NCBI RefSeq assembly: GCF_036182465.1
Contig: NZ_CP108081.1
Span: 11,036,001-11,100,000 of the forward strand
DNA length: 64,000 nt
Reading direction: 5' to 3'
DNA from: Streptomyces sp. NBC_00258
GTDB taxonomy: Bacteria; Actinomycetota; Actinomycetes; Streptomycetales; Streptomycetaceae
The notes beneath the pieces are model-generated. The model did not search any database and had not been told where the DNA came from. It saw nothing but the letters and a program-made list of their open reading frames with translations. Each line of letters opens with the position of its first letter. Within the stretch, counting starts at the first letter, position 1. Made by a program: the position numbers and the translations under genes. Positions 16,279 through 26,100 of this stretch are shown here, in pieces.

Positions 16279-16992
16279 TCAGTGACCGGCGCTCATGCCG
16301 CCGTCGACGTGGAGGATCTCGCCCGTGACGAACGGTGCGTTCTCCAGGTAGATCACGGCGTCGACGATGTCGCTCTGCTCGCCCATCCGGCCGACCGGGT
16401 GCAGGGCGGCGAGGGCCGCATGGGTCTCCTCGGGGTGCATAGGGGTCTTGATGGTGCCCGGGGCGACCGCGTTGGTACGGATGCCGCGGGTGGCGTACTC
16501 GATGGCGAGGGACTTGGTGGCGGACTGCAGGCCGCCCTTGGTCAGCGAGGCCAGCACGGAGGGCACGTTGGCGTCGGCGTTGTCGACCAGGCTGGTGGTG
16601 ATGTTGACGATGTGGCCGCCGCCCTGGGCGAGCATGTGCTCGACGGCCAGCTGGGTGATGCGGAAGAAGCCGGTGACGTTCACGCCCGTCGCGGTGGCGT
16701 AGTCGTCCTGGGTGTAGTCCGTGAAGGGCTTGGCGACGAAGACGCCCGCGTTGTTGACCAGGGTGTCGATGCGGCCGAACCTCTCCACGCCGGCGGCGAT
16801 GACGCGCTCGGCGGTCGCGGGGTCGGCGATGTCGCCCTGGACGGTCAGGATGTCCGCGTCGTCGGCGGGGGCGATGGTGCGTGAGGTGGCGACGACGGCG
16901 TAGCCGAGCTTGCGGTAGGCGTCGACCAGTCCGGCGCCGATGCCCTGCGACGCTCCGGTGATGACGGCGACCTTCTGGTGCTGCGTGTTCAT
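16279..16992 (-). CDS. SDR-fold oxidoreductase with Ala in place of the catalytic Tyr
   Basis: 237 residues; GGAGAAGG lies 5 bp before the ATG at 16992. VAVITGASQGIGAGLVDAYR is the cofactor loop and VNNAG is intact. At the active site the sequence is NVPSVLASLTKGGLQSA: Lys is kept but the residue four before it is Ala rather than Tyr. The end (FVTGEILHVDGGMSAGH) is typical SDR. The changed residue may be a property of its subfamily rather than decay, since the rest of the protein is well formed. A LysR gene lies directly upstream on the same strand and probably regulates it. Confidence 0.85.
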   Translation of the reverse strand: MNTQHQKVAVITGASQGIGAGLVDAYRKLGYAVVATSRTIAPADDADILTVQGDIADPATAERVIAAGVERFGRIDTLVNNAGVFVAKPFTDYTQDDYATATGVNVTGFFRITQLAVEHMLAQGGGHIVNITTSLVDNADANVPSVLASLTKGGLQSATKSLAIEYATRGIRTNAVAPGTIKTPMHPEETHAALAALHPVGRMGEQSDIVDAVIYLENAPFVTGEILHVDGGMSAGH

Positions 16993-17040
16993 GGTGACCT
17001 TCTCCGGTATGGGGTGCGTATTCCTCGGCCCGGTTCGCAA

Positions 17041-17071
17041 CTAGCCAACCGGTCGACTATTTGGAAACTAG
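17041..17071. promoter_or_regulatory. Candidate LysR-type box upstream of the SDR
   Basis: CTAGCCAA at 17041-17048 and TTGG...CTAG at 17061-17071 give an imperfect dyad 49-79 bp before the SDR start. Spacing and position resemble a LysR recognition site, but the two symmetry elements do not share an exact centre. Confidence 0.3.
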
Positions 17072-17197
17072 GCGGCCGCAGGAAGAGAAGTCAAAGGTCA
17101 GAGAGCAGACGGCCAGGACCGGCTTCCTCCCAGCTGGTAGGGCTGGGCTCCCAGCGCAGGCCGGCGGGACGATGTTCGGGAAGACGCTCGGCGTCGG

Positions 17198-18121
17198 CTA
17201 GAGCTTGTGCGGGTCGCCGTCGGGCAGCCAGGCGGCCGGGCCGTGGAGGCCGAGATCTCCGACTCCGTCGCAAAGGGTGTCGGAGACGGCGAGAACGGCG
17301 GTGCGGACCTCACCGGCTCGCCGGACCAGGGACCAGGTCCAGTAGATCTCCGGCCCGACGACCGGGCGTTGGACCAGGTCGGGCGGCAGCGGGGTGGTCT
17401 GACCCTTGGGGGAGTTGATGACCGGGCGGTCGCTGCGGCGTACGTGGTCGAAGAAGGCGGGGCCGGTGATGCCTCCGTCGAGGATGCGTACCGCGTGGGC
17501 CCCGGTGTCGTGCGCCAACTGCTCGGCGTAGGCGTTCCAGGAGGACCACGAGGTGGTGTCGTCGTCGAGGAGGACGGCGGTGTCCTGGGCGGCCACAACG
17601 CCGGTGTCGTCGCCGGCCGCGACGGCGTAGAGCCGGTCGGCGCCGATGAGCCGCGCCTCCAGGCCGTGCCGCTCCAGATCCTCGGACCGCACCCAGCACA
17701 CGGCGAGATCCAGACTGCCGTCGGCGACCCGGGCGGCCTGGGTGTGGGAGGGGGCGATCCACGCGTCGATGTGCAGCTGGGCCACGGCGGAGGTGCGGGC
17801 GGTCAGGTCTGCCGGCAGCCAGTTGACGTAACCGAGCCGTACCGGATCCGATCCGGACAGGCGGCGGGCGCGATGCTGGAGATCGTCGGCCCGTTCCAGC
17901 AGGGCGCGGGTATGGGGGAGCAGGGCGGAACCGGCGGGGGTGAGCGACACCGAGCGGCGGTCACGGTCGAAGAGGCGCACCCCGAGATCGCGTTCGAGTG
18001 CCTTGATCTGCTGGGACAGGGACGGGCCGGCGATGAGCAGCCGCTCGGCGGCCCGGCCGAAGTTCAACTCCTCGGCCACCGCCACGAAGTACCGCAGTTG
18101 GCGCAACTCCACGCTCGCCAT
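17198..18121 (-). CDS. LysR-family transcriptional regulator
   Basis: 307 residues. The N-terminal winged HTH (ELRQLRYFVAVAEELNFGRA, LSQQIKALERDLGVRLFDRD, about 4-65) is textbook LysR; the remainder is the periplasmic-binding-like effector domain. The gene lies upstream of an SDR on the same strand and diverges from a muconolactone-isomerase-like gene (start 18273), so it may control both sides. The neighbours suggest response to an aromatic or electrophilic compound, which is inference. Confidence 0.92.
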   Translation of the reverse strand: MASVELRQLRYFVAVAEELNFGRAAERLLIAGPSLSQQIKALERDLGVRLFDRDRRSVSLTPAGSALLPHTRALLERADDLQHRARRLSGSDPVRLGYVNWLPADLTARTSAVAQLHIDAWIAPSHTQAARVADGSLDLAVCWVRSEDLERHGLEARLIGADRLYAVAAGDDTGVVAAQDTAVLLDDDTTSWSSWNAYAEQLAHDTGAHAVRILDGGITGPAFFDHVRRSDRPVINSPKGQTTPLPPDLVQRPVVGPEIYWTWSLVRRAGEVRTAVLAVSDTLCDGVGDLGLHGPAAWLPDGDPHKL

Positions 18122-18272
18122 CGTACGTCCGGTAGGAGGCCGTACCTATCAGCAGCGAGGCAGCCGGTCGTGGCGTCGGGCCTGGTGGTGGGCGGACGAT
18201 GACGACGACAGGACGCGATCACCATCGCGGCGTCCGGTTCCCGCCGGACACCTCATCGAGCGGAGCAGGACC

Positions 18273-18575
18273 GTGCGAGAGTTCCTGGTCGAGATCACGA
18301 CCACCGTCCCCGAGGGGACCGGCCGGGACGAGGTCGACCGACGGCGCGCGGCCGAAGCCGTCCGCGCCCGGGAACTCGCCGCCACCGGAAATCTGGCGCG
18401 GCTCTGGCGCCCGGTCGGCGAACTGCGCAGCATCGGCATCTGGCGGGCCTCCGACGAGGAGGAACTCCACGCGAAGGTGCTCGGCACGCTGCCGCTTCGC
18501 CCGTGGATGACCGCCTCCGTCACCGCACTCCAGTCCCACCCCAACGACCCGGGCGGTAGCGACGCCGCGCCGTGA
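18273..18575 (+). CDS. Muconolactone delta-isomerase-like protein
   Basis: 100 residues from a GTG at 18273 (AGCAGGA upstream). MREFLVEITTTVPEG, the basic RRRAAEAVRARELAATGNLARLW and LRSIGIWRASDEEELHAKVL, ending with LPLRPWMTASVTAL, follow the ferredoxin-like fold of muconolactone isomerase (beta-ketoadipate pathway). Other catechol-branch genes are not present in the window, so it may act on a different lactone or be a general small-molecule isomerase. Its last codon overlaps a possible extended start of the next gene. Confidence 0.8.
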   Translation: MREFLVEITTTVPEGTGRDEVDRRRAAEAVRARELAATGNLARLWRPVGELRSIGIWRASDEEELHAKVLGTLPLRPWMTASVTALQSHPNDPGGSDAAP

Positions 18576-18688
18576 CGGTTCGCCACGTGCCGACGACGGC
18601 TACGACTCCCGTTCGCGGCTACCGCCACGGTGTACCCCGCCTGCGCAGAGCCTGGAACCAGCGGGCGTGCGGCGTACGTTGGGACGCC

Positions 18689-19285
18689 ATGCGGATCACG
18701 AAATACACCCACGCATGTGTGCGGCTCGAACACGATGGCCGGGTGCTCGTCATCGATCCCGGGACGTGGAGCGAGCCGACGGCCTTGCGAGGCGCGGACG
18801 CCGTGCTGGTGACGCACGAGCACGCCGATCACATCGACGTCCTCCGCCTGGCCGGGCTCGGCGTGCCCGTGTACGCCCCGGCCGACGCGGACATTCCACG
18901 GCTGGAGATCATCGGAGTGTCCTCCGGGACGGAGTTCACCGCCGCCGGTTTCCGAGTACGAGCGGTCGGCGGGCGGCACGCGTTCGTCCACGACGGCCGG
19001 CCGGACTGCGCGAACCTCGGCTACGTCATCGACGAGGCGGTCTACCACCCCGGTGACTCGCTCCACGTCCCTGAGCAGCCGATCGAGACGCTCCTGGTCC
19101 CGGCCCAGGGATCGTGGATGAAGACGGCGGAGGCGATCAGCTTCGTCAAAGCGATCGAACCGCGGAGGGCGTTCCCGATTCACGACGCCCAGATCAACGA
19201 TCGCGGCCTGAGCAGCGTGAACGGCTGGCTCGCCGAGTCGACCGACTGCGACTACCGCTTTCTGGCGCCCGGCGAATCGCTCTGA
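18689..19285 (+). CDS. MBL-fold metal-dependent hydrolase (UlaG/UPF0173-like)
   Basis: 198 residues starting MRITKYTHACVRLEHDGRVL. THEHADHID carries the HxHxDH zinc motif, with further ligands in GGRHAFVH, YHPGDSLH and FPIHDAQIND. The compact domain with no extra modules resembles the UlaG/UPF0173 group (lactonase or phosphodiesterase activity on small molecules). The upstream frame is open to 18572, but no start there is as well supported. It converges on hemC with 4 bp between stops. Confidence 0.88.
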   Translation: MRITKYTHACVRLEHDGRVLVIDPGTWSEPTALRGADAVLVTHEHADHIDVLRLAGLGVPVYAPADADIPRLEIIGVSSGTEFTAAGFRVRAVGGRHAFVHDGRPDCANLGYVIDEAVYHPGDSLHVPEQPIETLLVPAQGSWMKTAEAISFVKAIEPRRAFPIHDAQINDRGLSSVNGWLAESTDCDYRFLAPGESL

Positions 19286-19289
19286 ACCG

Positions 19290-20225
19290 TCAGTGGGCGA
19301 TGCCGTCGATCAGATCCCGGGCGCCCTGGCGCAGCAGGGCGACTGCGACGGAGGTGCCGAGGGTGGCCGGGTCGAGGGGGCCGGCCCACTCGTGGGCGTT
19401 GAGCTGGGTCTTGCCGTCCGGGGTGAACACGCAGGCGCGCAGGGAGAGTTCGCCGTTTCGTGCGACCGTGGCGTAGCCGGCGATCGGGGAGTTGCAGTGG
19501 CCCTGGAGGACGTGGAGGAACATGCGTTCCGCGGTGGCCTCGCGGTGGGTGTCCGGGTCTCCGAGTGCGCTGACGGTGTCGATGACCGTCGTGTCGCCCT
19601 CGCGGCACTGCAGGGCGAGGATGCCCGCGCCGATCGGCGGCATCATGGTCTCGGGGGAGAGGATCTCGCTGATCACATCGGTGCGGTCGATGCGCTCCAG
19701 GCCGGAGACCGCGAGCAGCAGCGCGTCCGCCTCGCCGGCCGCGAGCTTGGCCAGGCGCCGGTTGGCGTTGCCGCGGAAGGGCACGCACTGAAGGTGCGGG
19801 TGGGAGGCGGCCAACTGGGCGATGCGCCGCACCGAGGAGGTGCCGATCCGGGTTCCGTCCGGCAGTTCGTCGAGGGTGAGTCCGTCGGGGTGGATGAGGG
19901 CGTCGCGGATGTCGTCCCGCTTGAGGAACGCGGCGAACATGGTGCCTGCCGGGAGCGGCCGGTCGGCGGGCACGTCCTTGACGCAGTGCACCGCCAGGTC
20001 CGCCTCGCCGGCCAGGAGCGCGGCGTCGACCTCCTTGGTGAACGCCCCCTTGCCCTCGACCTGGGCGAGGTCGCCCATCCACTTGTCGCCGGTCGTCTTC
20101 ACGGGCACCACTTCGGTGCGCAAGTGTGGATACAGCGCCGCCAGTTCGCCTTGGACACGCTTCACCTGGGCCAGCGCCATGGGCGAGTCGCGGGAGACGA
20201 TACGGATCAGTTCAGGGACGGACAT
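19290..20225 (-). CDS. hemC: Hydroxymethylbilane synthase (porphobilinogen deaminase) paralogue
   Basis: 311 residues from the ATG at 20225. It is recognisable as HemC by IRIVSRDSPMALAQVKRVQG, DLAVHCVKDVPADRPLP, GTSSVRRIAQL, PFRGNANRRLAKL and the dipyrromethane-cofactor Cys in LQGHCNSPIAGYA. Several family positions differ: VHCVKD for the usual VHSxKD, RGNANRR for RGNxxTR, and GHCNSP for GGCQVP. HemC joins four porphobilinogens into the linear tetrapyrrole precursor. No other heme genes are adjacent, so this is probably a second, specialised copy rather than the housekeeping enzyme. Confidence 0.88.
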   Translation of the reverse strand: MSVPELIRIVSRDSPMALAQVKRVQGELAALYPHLRTEVVPVKTTGDKWMGDLAQVEGKGAFTKEVDAALLAGEADLAVHCVKDVPADRPLPAGTMFAAFLKRDDIRDALIHPDGLTLDELPDGTRIGTSSVRRIAQLAASHPHLQCVPFRGNANRRLAKLAAGEADALLLAVSGLERIDRTDVISEILSPETMMPPIGAGILALQCREGDTTVIDTVSALGDPDTHREATAERMFLHVLQGHCNSPIAGYATVARNGELSLRACVFTPDGKTQLNAHEWAGPLDPATLGTSVAVALLRQGARDLIDGIAH

Positions 20226-20318
20226 GCCGACACGATAGACCCTTGGAGCCGCCGGTCCGGCATCCACCGGAACATGGGACGGCGTCGGCCCAGCCGCCTG
20301 CGGAAGCAGCTACCGTGT

Positions 20319-20356
20319 CGGCGCGCGGCCCGCCCCTCGTCCCGGGCCGCGCGCCG
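20319..20356 (-). terminator. Strong hairpin terminator after the AraC-type gene
   Basis: Perfect 14-bp GC arms (20319-20332 and 20343-20356) with a 10-nt loop, ending 4 bp beyond the stop codon of the AraC-family gene. Confidence 0.75.
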
Positions 20357-20360
20357 TCTC

Positions 20361-21227
20361 TCAGACCGCGGTCCGCTCCACGGGGATCCACAGCTCCGCG
20401 TCCGCGTGCGTGGCATCCTGCGACAGCCGGGTCCGCAGGATCTCGGGCCCCGGTCGGCTCTGGTACGGATTGGACGGGAACCACTGGGTGAACACGTCCC
20501 GCCACAGGTACTGGAGCGCCTGCGGGAAGGGTCCGGAGTTCTCGAAGACGGCCCATGTCCCGGCCCGGACGGTGAGCGCGTCCATGTCCTCGGGCACGGC
20601 GGCGTGAGTCACCACGCCGTGGTAGTAGTCGAGTTCGGTTCCCTCGGCGCGGCTCTCGTCCAGATTGTCGCTCACCGAGATGATCCCCTCGGGCTGCTGA
20701 TCGGACAGCCGCTCGATGCGCTGGATCGTCTCCTGGCCGATGCCCCGGATGAAGGCGGCGATCGCCGGGTTCATCCCCTCATGCACGAGAGGGACGCGCG
20801 CCTTCTTGCCCACCACTTTGAATTCCTCCTTCTCCACGACCCTGTACCGCATGCTGCTGCTCCCTTCGACGGTGAGGCGGAAGGACATCCGTGGCTGGGA
20901 CTGCAGACTCGCACCGGCCCGCCTGGCCTCGCCGGGACCGACGCCGTGCATCGTGCGGAACGCACGCGCGAACGCCTCCCCCGAGGTGTAGCCGTAACGC
21001 ACCGCGATCTCCAGCAGCGTCCGTTCACCCGCCAGCACCTCGGCACCCGCGATCGTCAGGCGTCTGCGCCGGATGTACTCCGACAGCGGAATCCCCGCCA
21101 GCGCTGAGAACAGCCGCCGGAAGTGGTACTCCGACGTCACCGCGATCCGCGCCAGTTCGGACACCTCGATGCGCTGATCGAGGTGGCACTCGATGTGCTC
21201 CATGGCCTGGTTGAGCCGCTCCAGCAC
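20361..21227 (-). CDS. AraC-family regulator with GyrI-like effector domain
   Basis: 288 residues. Two AraC helix-turn-helix motifs occupy about residues 8-105 (VSELARIAVTSEYHFRRLF, ALAGIPLSEYIRRRRL, EIAVRYGYTSGEAFARAFR). Residues 120-288 form a GyrI/Rob-like ligand-binding domain (FKVVGKKARVPLVHEGMNP, YYHGVVTHAAVPEDMDALTV, AELWIPVER). The HTH-first order matches the Rob/BltR-like multidrug sensors. It diverges from the ion-channel gene (178 bp between), which may or may not be a target. Confidence 0.92.
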   Translation of the reverse strand: MLERLNQAMEHIECHLDQRIEVSELARIAVTSEYHFRRLFSALAGIPLSEYIRRRRLTIAGAEVLAGERTLLEIAVRYGYTSGEAFARAFRTMHGVGPGEARRAGASLQSQPRMSFRLTVEGSSSMRYRVVEKEEFKVVGKKARVPLVHEGMNPAIAAFIRGIGQETIQRIERLSDQQPEGIISVSDNLDESRAEGTELDYYHGVVTHAAVPEDMDALTVRAGTWAVFENSGPFPQALQYLWRDVFTQWFPSNPYQSRPGPEILRTRLSQDATHADAELWIPVERTAV

Positions 21228-21405
21228 CCCGGTCTCCTTCCCTTTCGATCACCAACGTTAGGAAGGACCCACCCTGCCGGACCCGACATCCTGTGCCCGG
21301 TTCGGTCGGGCACGAAAGGGCTTCTAAGATCCACTTCTACGAGCGGCACGCGGATGACGCATTGACGGAGGACGACGCATTGAGGAGAGGGAACCGAGAA
21401 GCGCG

Positions 21406-22383
21406 ATGACAGATGCCACAACCACGGGCTCAACCACGCGCCGGCTCCTGGCCGAACGCTGCCGCGCCCTCACCGAGGCCCGCTGGTTCGCCATCCTGGT
21501 CTTCGCGTTGATCCTTGCCAACGCGGTCGTCCTCGGCGTCGAGACCTACGCGGGCGTCGTCCACCGCTGGCACGAGGTGCTCAAGGTCGTCGAGCACAGC
21601 TTCCTGGTGGCCTTCACGGTCGAGATACTCCTACGGGTCTGTGCGCACGCCGACCGTCCGCGCGGCTTCTTCCGCGACCCGTGGAACCTCTTCGACCTGG
21701 CCGTCGTGGTCTCCGTGTTCCTGCCCGTCGTCCGGGAGAACGGCACCATCCTGCGGCTCCTGCGCCTGGCCCGTGTCCTGCGCACGGCCCGGTTCCTGCC
21801 CCAACTGCGTGTCTTCCTCGTCGCCGTGGGCCGCAGCCTGCCCGGCACGTTCAGCTTCCTGCTCATCGGCGCGCTGCTGCTGTACGTCTACGCGATGGTG
21901 GGCTGGGTCTTCTTCGCCGACAACGACCCCGGACACTTCGGCTCCCTCGGCCGCGCCGTGCTCACCCTCTTCCTCCTGATGACCTTGGACGGCCTCGGTG
22001 ACGCGGTCCGCGCCGGTCTGGAGATCTCCCGCTGGAGCATCGTCTACTACGCCTCCTACGTCCTGCTCGCCTCCTTCGTGCTCGTCAACGTCCTCATCGG
22101 AGTCGTCATCAGTTCGCTGGACGAGGCCCGCGAACTGGAGCGGGAGCAGGAGCTGCTGGATGAGGAGGCGCGCGGGCCGGCCGAACAGCCGTCCGCCTCG
22201 ACGGGGGAGGACGCCGGACGCGAACTGCGCGAGCGGATCGCGGCGGCTCGCCGGGCCCTCGACGACCTCGAATCGAGCCTGCAAAGGTTCCCCGGGCCCG
22301 CGCCCGGCGGGGACGACACCGGCACCGACCGGCGCGTACCCGTCACCCCTGAGGGCGCCCGCGCACCGGATGCTTGCTCATGA
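21406..22383 (+). CDS. Six-TM voltage-gated-type ion channel
   Basis: 325 residues. Six hydrophobic helices fill about residues 25-245. S4 is the voltage sensor LRLLRLARVLRTARFLP, with Arg every third position. The pore loop LFLLMTLDGLGDAV reads TLDGLGD, not the potassium TVGYG; it resembles the bacterial sodium-channel filter TLESW in position, with Asp in place of Glu. The last 75 residues include a charged helix (DEARELEREQELLDEEA), likely a cytosolic coiled coil that tetramerises the channel. The C-terminal 41 bp overlap the convergent AhpD-like gene. Ion selectivity is uncertain. Confidence 0.85.
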   Translation: MTDATTTGSTTRRLLAERCRALTEARWFAILVFALILANAVVLGVETYAGVVHRWHEVLKVVEHSFLVAFTVEILLRVCAHADRPRGFFRDPWNLFDLAVVVSVFLPVVRENGTILRLLRLARVLRTARFLPQLRVFLVAVGRSLPGTFSFLLIGALLLYVYAMVGWVFFADNDPGHFGSLGRAVLTLFLLMTLDGLGDAVRAGLEISRWSIVYYASYVLLASFVLVNVLIGVVISSLDEARELEREQELLDEEARGPAEQPSASTGEDAGRELRERIAAARRALDDLESSLQRFPGPAPGGDDTGTDRRVPVTPEGARAPDACS

Positions 22384-22831
22384 TCGAGACCCGGTTGAAG
22401 GCGTTGATGGTGAGGGCCACCCAGATCACGGCGGATATCTCGTCCTCGGTCAGGACCTGGCGGGCGTCCTCGTAGGCGTCCTCCTGCGCGGTCGCGTTCG
22501 CGATGTCGGTGGTCGCTTCCGCAAGGGCGAGCGCCGCCCGCTCTCGTGGTGCGAACAGTTCCGTGTCACGCCAGGCGGGCAGTACACCCAGGCGTTGCGT
22601 GGTCTCGCCGGCGCGCAGTGCTGCCTTGGTGTGCACATCGAGGCAGTAGGCACAGCCGTTGATCTGGGACACGCGGAGGTTGACCAGCTCCACCAGGATG
22701 CGGTCAAGGCCCGCGTCGGCGGCGGTCGCACGGACGGCTTCGGAGGCCTGGACCAGCGCGTGATAGGCCTTGGGGCTCTGCTTGTCGATGAAGACCCGCC
22801 TGCCCGCGGTGCCCGTCGTCGTGTCGCTCAA
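22343..22831 (-). CDS. Carboxymuconolactone decarboxylase/AhpD-like protein
   Basis: 162 residues. LVELVNLRVSQINGCAYCLD with the CxxC-H signature (GCAYCLDVH) is the catalytic motif of alkylhydroperoxidase AhpD-like proteins, which reduce peroxides through the Cys pair and a His relay. RVFIDKQSPKAYHALVQASE and the long helix ELFAPRERAALALAEATT are typical. Its 3' end overlaps the last codons of the ion-channel gene on the other strand. No partner AhpC is seen nearby. Confidence 0.9.
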   Translation of the reverse strand: MSDTTTGTAGRRVFIDKQSPKAYHALVQASEAVRATAADAGLDRILVELVNLRVSQINGCAYCLDVHTKAALRAGETTQRLGVLPAWRDTELFAPRERAALALAEATTDIANATAQEDAYEDARQVLTEDEISAVIWVALTINAFNRVSIMSKHPVRGRPQG

Positions 22832-22933
22832 GCTGACTCCTTCGGCGGACCGTCCCCGGCCCTGATCGTCGCGTCCGTCGCATACGTGTCGAGATCATCG
22901 TCCCAGGCCTCATGCGACGCCTCGCTCCTGGGT

Positions 22934-22949
22934 ATTGAAACCGTTCAAT
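22934..22949. promoter_or_regulatory. 16-bp palindrome upstream of the rhamnosidase
   Basis: ATTGAAACCGTTCAAT: perfect 6-bp arms around ACCG, 164 bp before the GH78 start and in a comparatively AT-rich stretch. It resembles a LacI/GntR-type sugar operator but differs from the shared motif at 31131 and 32309, so a different regulator may act here. The 281 bp between genes (22832-23112) shows nothing else of note. Confidence 0.45.
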
Positions 22950-23112
22950 CGCCTCGCGTCGTGGCTGCGACGGACCCGGCCGAAGTCACACCCTCATTCG
23001 ACGGTCCGTCAAGAAATCCCTGCACACTCATTGACCCTCGCCTCGGGCGCCCCTACGTTCACCTACGTCCAGCGCCGTGAATCGATTCATCATTCTGCGT
23101 TAGGGGCCCGTA

Positions 23113-26100
23113 GTGATAAGTAGGAGGAACATCCTGGCGAGCGCGGCGGCCACGGTCGCCGGTGTGGCCGCCGGGGCAGGGCCGGCCGTCGCCGCGCCGG
23201 CGTCCACACCCGCTCAGGCGTCCGCGCAACGCGGCGCCATGCGCGTCACCGTGCCGACCGTCGAGTACGTTCAGCACCCCCTGGGCCTCGACGCGCAACA
23301 TCCGCGACTGAGCTGGCCGATGGCCTCGGAGAAGCCGGGCTCGCGCCAGAGCGCCTATCAGGTCCGCGTCGCCTCCAGCGAGTCGCGCCTGTCCCGCCCG
23401 GACGTCTGGGACAGCGGGAAGGTCGTCTCCGGCGATTCGTCGCTCGTTGCGTACAGGGGCCCTCAACTCAAGCCGCGGACACGCTACTTCTGGTCCGTGC
23501 GGGTGTGGGACGGTGACGGCGAGGCGTCCGGCTGGAGCGCGCCGTCGTGGTGGGAAACCGGCCTCATGAGCGCCGCGCAGTGGTCCGCGGACTGGATCTC
23601 CGCTCCCGCGGCCCTCACGGACGCGCCGTCCCTCGAGGGCTGTGACTGGATCTGGTTCCCCGAGGGCGAACCGGCCAACAGCGCCCCGGCGGCCACCCGT
23701 TGGTTCCGTCGGACCTTCGACCTCCCGGACGGAGTCACGGCGGCGACCCTGGCCCTCAGCGCCGACAACGTGTACGCCGTCTCCGTGAACGGCACCGAGG
23801 TGGCCCGCACCGACCTGGCGACGGACCATGACGGCTGGCGCCGCCCGGCCGTCGTCGACGTACTCGCCCAGGTGCGTTCCGGCAGCAACGTCCTCGCCGT
23901 GTCGGTGACCAACGCGACCGTGGGACCCGCGGGCCTGGTCGCCGTCCTGACCGTTCGGACTCCTTCCGGAGAGCAGAAGATCGTCACCGACACCTCCTGG
24001 AAGTCGGCGGACAAGGAACCCGCCGACGGCTGGCGCGAGGCGGGCTTCGACGACAGCGGCTGGCCGGCGGCGAAGAAGGCAGCCGCGTGGGGAGCGGGGC
24101 CGTGGGGGAGGGTCGTCCCGGTGGTGTACGCCGCCAACCAGCTGCGGCACGAGTTCCGGCTGCCGCGCAAGAAGGTGTCACGCGCACGCCTGTACGCCAC
24201 GGCCCTCGGCCTGTACGAGGCGCACCTCAACGGCCGCCGCGTGGGACGTGATGAGCTCGCCCCGGGCTGGACCGACTACCGCGAACGCGTCCAGTACCAG
24301 ACGTACGACGTCACAGGGCTCGTGCGGCAGGGCGCAAACGCCATCGGCGCCTACGTGGCACCGGGCTGGTACGCGGGCAACGTCGGCATGTTCGGGCCTC
24401 ACCAGTACGGTGAACGCCCGGCGCTGCTGGCGCAGTTGGAGGTCGAGTACGCCGACGGCACGAGCGAACGCATCACGTCTGGCACTCAGTGGCGGGCCGC
24501 CTCCGGACCCATCGTCTCCGCCGACCTGCTGGGCGGCGAGACGTACGACGCGCGCAAGGAGACCGCCGGCTGGACCTCACCCGGCTTCGACGACCGGACG
24601 TGGCTCGCCGTGCGCGCCGCGGGCGAGGCCGCTCCCGATCTGATCGTCGCCCAGGTGGACGGCGCGGTCCGCGTGGCCAGGGAACTCCCGGTCAAGAAGG
24701 TGACGGAACCCAGGCCGGGGGTCTTCGTCTTCGACCTGGGCCAGAACATGGTCGGCTCGGTCCGGCTGCGTGTCGCGGGCCCCGCGGGAACGGCCGTGCG
24801 GCTGAGACATGCCGAGGTCCTCAACCCTGACGGCACCCTCTACACCGCGAACCTGCGCACCGCCGCGGCGACCGACACGTACATCCTCAAGGGCCGTGGC
24901 GAGGAGACGTACGAGCCGCGCTTCACCTTCCACGGGTTCCGCTACGTCGAGGTGACCGGGTTCCCGGGCGCTCCCTCGGCGAAGGCCATGACCGGCCGCG
25001 TCATGCACACGGCGGCGCCCTTCACCTTCGAGTTCGAGACGAACGTCCCGATGCTCAACAAGCTGCACAGCAACATCACTTGGGGACAGCGCGGCAACTT
25101 CCTCTCCATCCCGACGGACACACCCGCGCGCGACGAACGCCTGGGCTGGACGGGTGACATCAACGTCTTCGCGCCCACGGCCGCGTACACCATGGAATCG
25201 GCCCGCTTCCTCACCAAGTGGCTCGTGGACCTGCGTGACGCCCAGACCGCCGAGGGCGCATTCACCGATGTGGCGCCCATGGTCGGGACGGTCGGCAACG
25301 GCGTCGCCGGATGGGGCGACGCGGGTGTCACGGTCCCCTGGTCCCTGTACCAGGCGTACGGGGACCGGCAGGTGCTGGAGGACGCCTGGCCGTCCATCCA
25401 GGCCTGGTTGAAGTACCTGGAGAAGAACAGCACCGGTCTGCTGCGGCCGGCCAGCGGGTACGGCGACTGGCTCAACGTCTCCGACGAGACACCGAAGGAC
25501 GTCATCGCCACCGCGTACTTCGCACACAGCGCCGACCTCGCCGCACGAACGGCCGAGGAACTCGGCAAGGACCCCGCCGCCCACCTCGACCTCTTCGAGC
25601 GCATCCGCAAGGCGTTCCAGGACGCCTACGTCACCGCCGACGGCAAGGTGAAGGGCGACACGCAGACGGCGTACGTCCTCTCCCTGTCGATGAACCTGCT
25701 GCCGGGCGCACTGCGGAAAGCGGCGGCCGACCGGCTCGTCGCGCTGATCGAGGCCAAGGACTGGCACCTGTCGACGGGCTTCCTCGGTACGCCCCGGCTG
25801 CTGCCCGTCCTCACCGAGTCCGGGCACACCGATGTCGCCTACCGGCTGCTCCAGCAGCGCTCCTACCCCAGCTGGGGCTACCAGATCGACAAGGGCGCCA
25901 CCACGATGTGGGAACGCTGGGACTCCATCGAGCCCGACGGCGACTTCCAGACACCGGACATGAACTCCTTCAACCACTACGCCTACGGCTCGGTGGGCGA
26001 GTGGATGTACACGAACATCGCCGGCATCTCGCCGGGCCGGCCCGGCTACCGGGAGATCGTCATCCGCCCCCGCCCGGGCGGGGACGTCACCTCCGCACGC

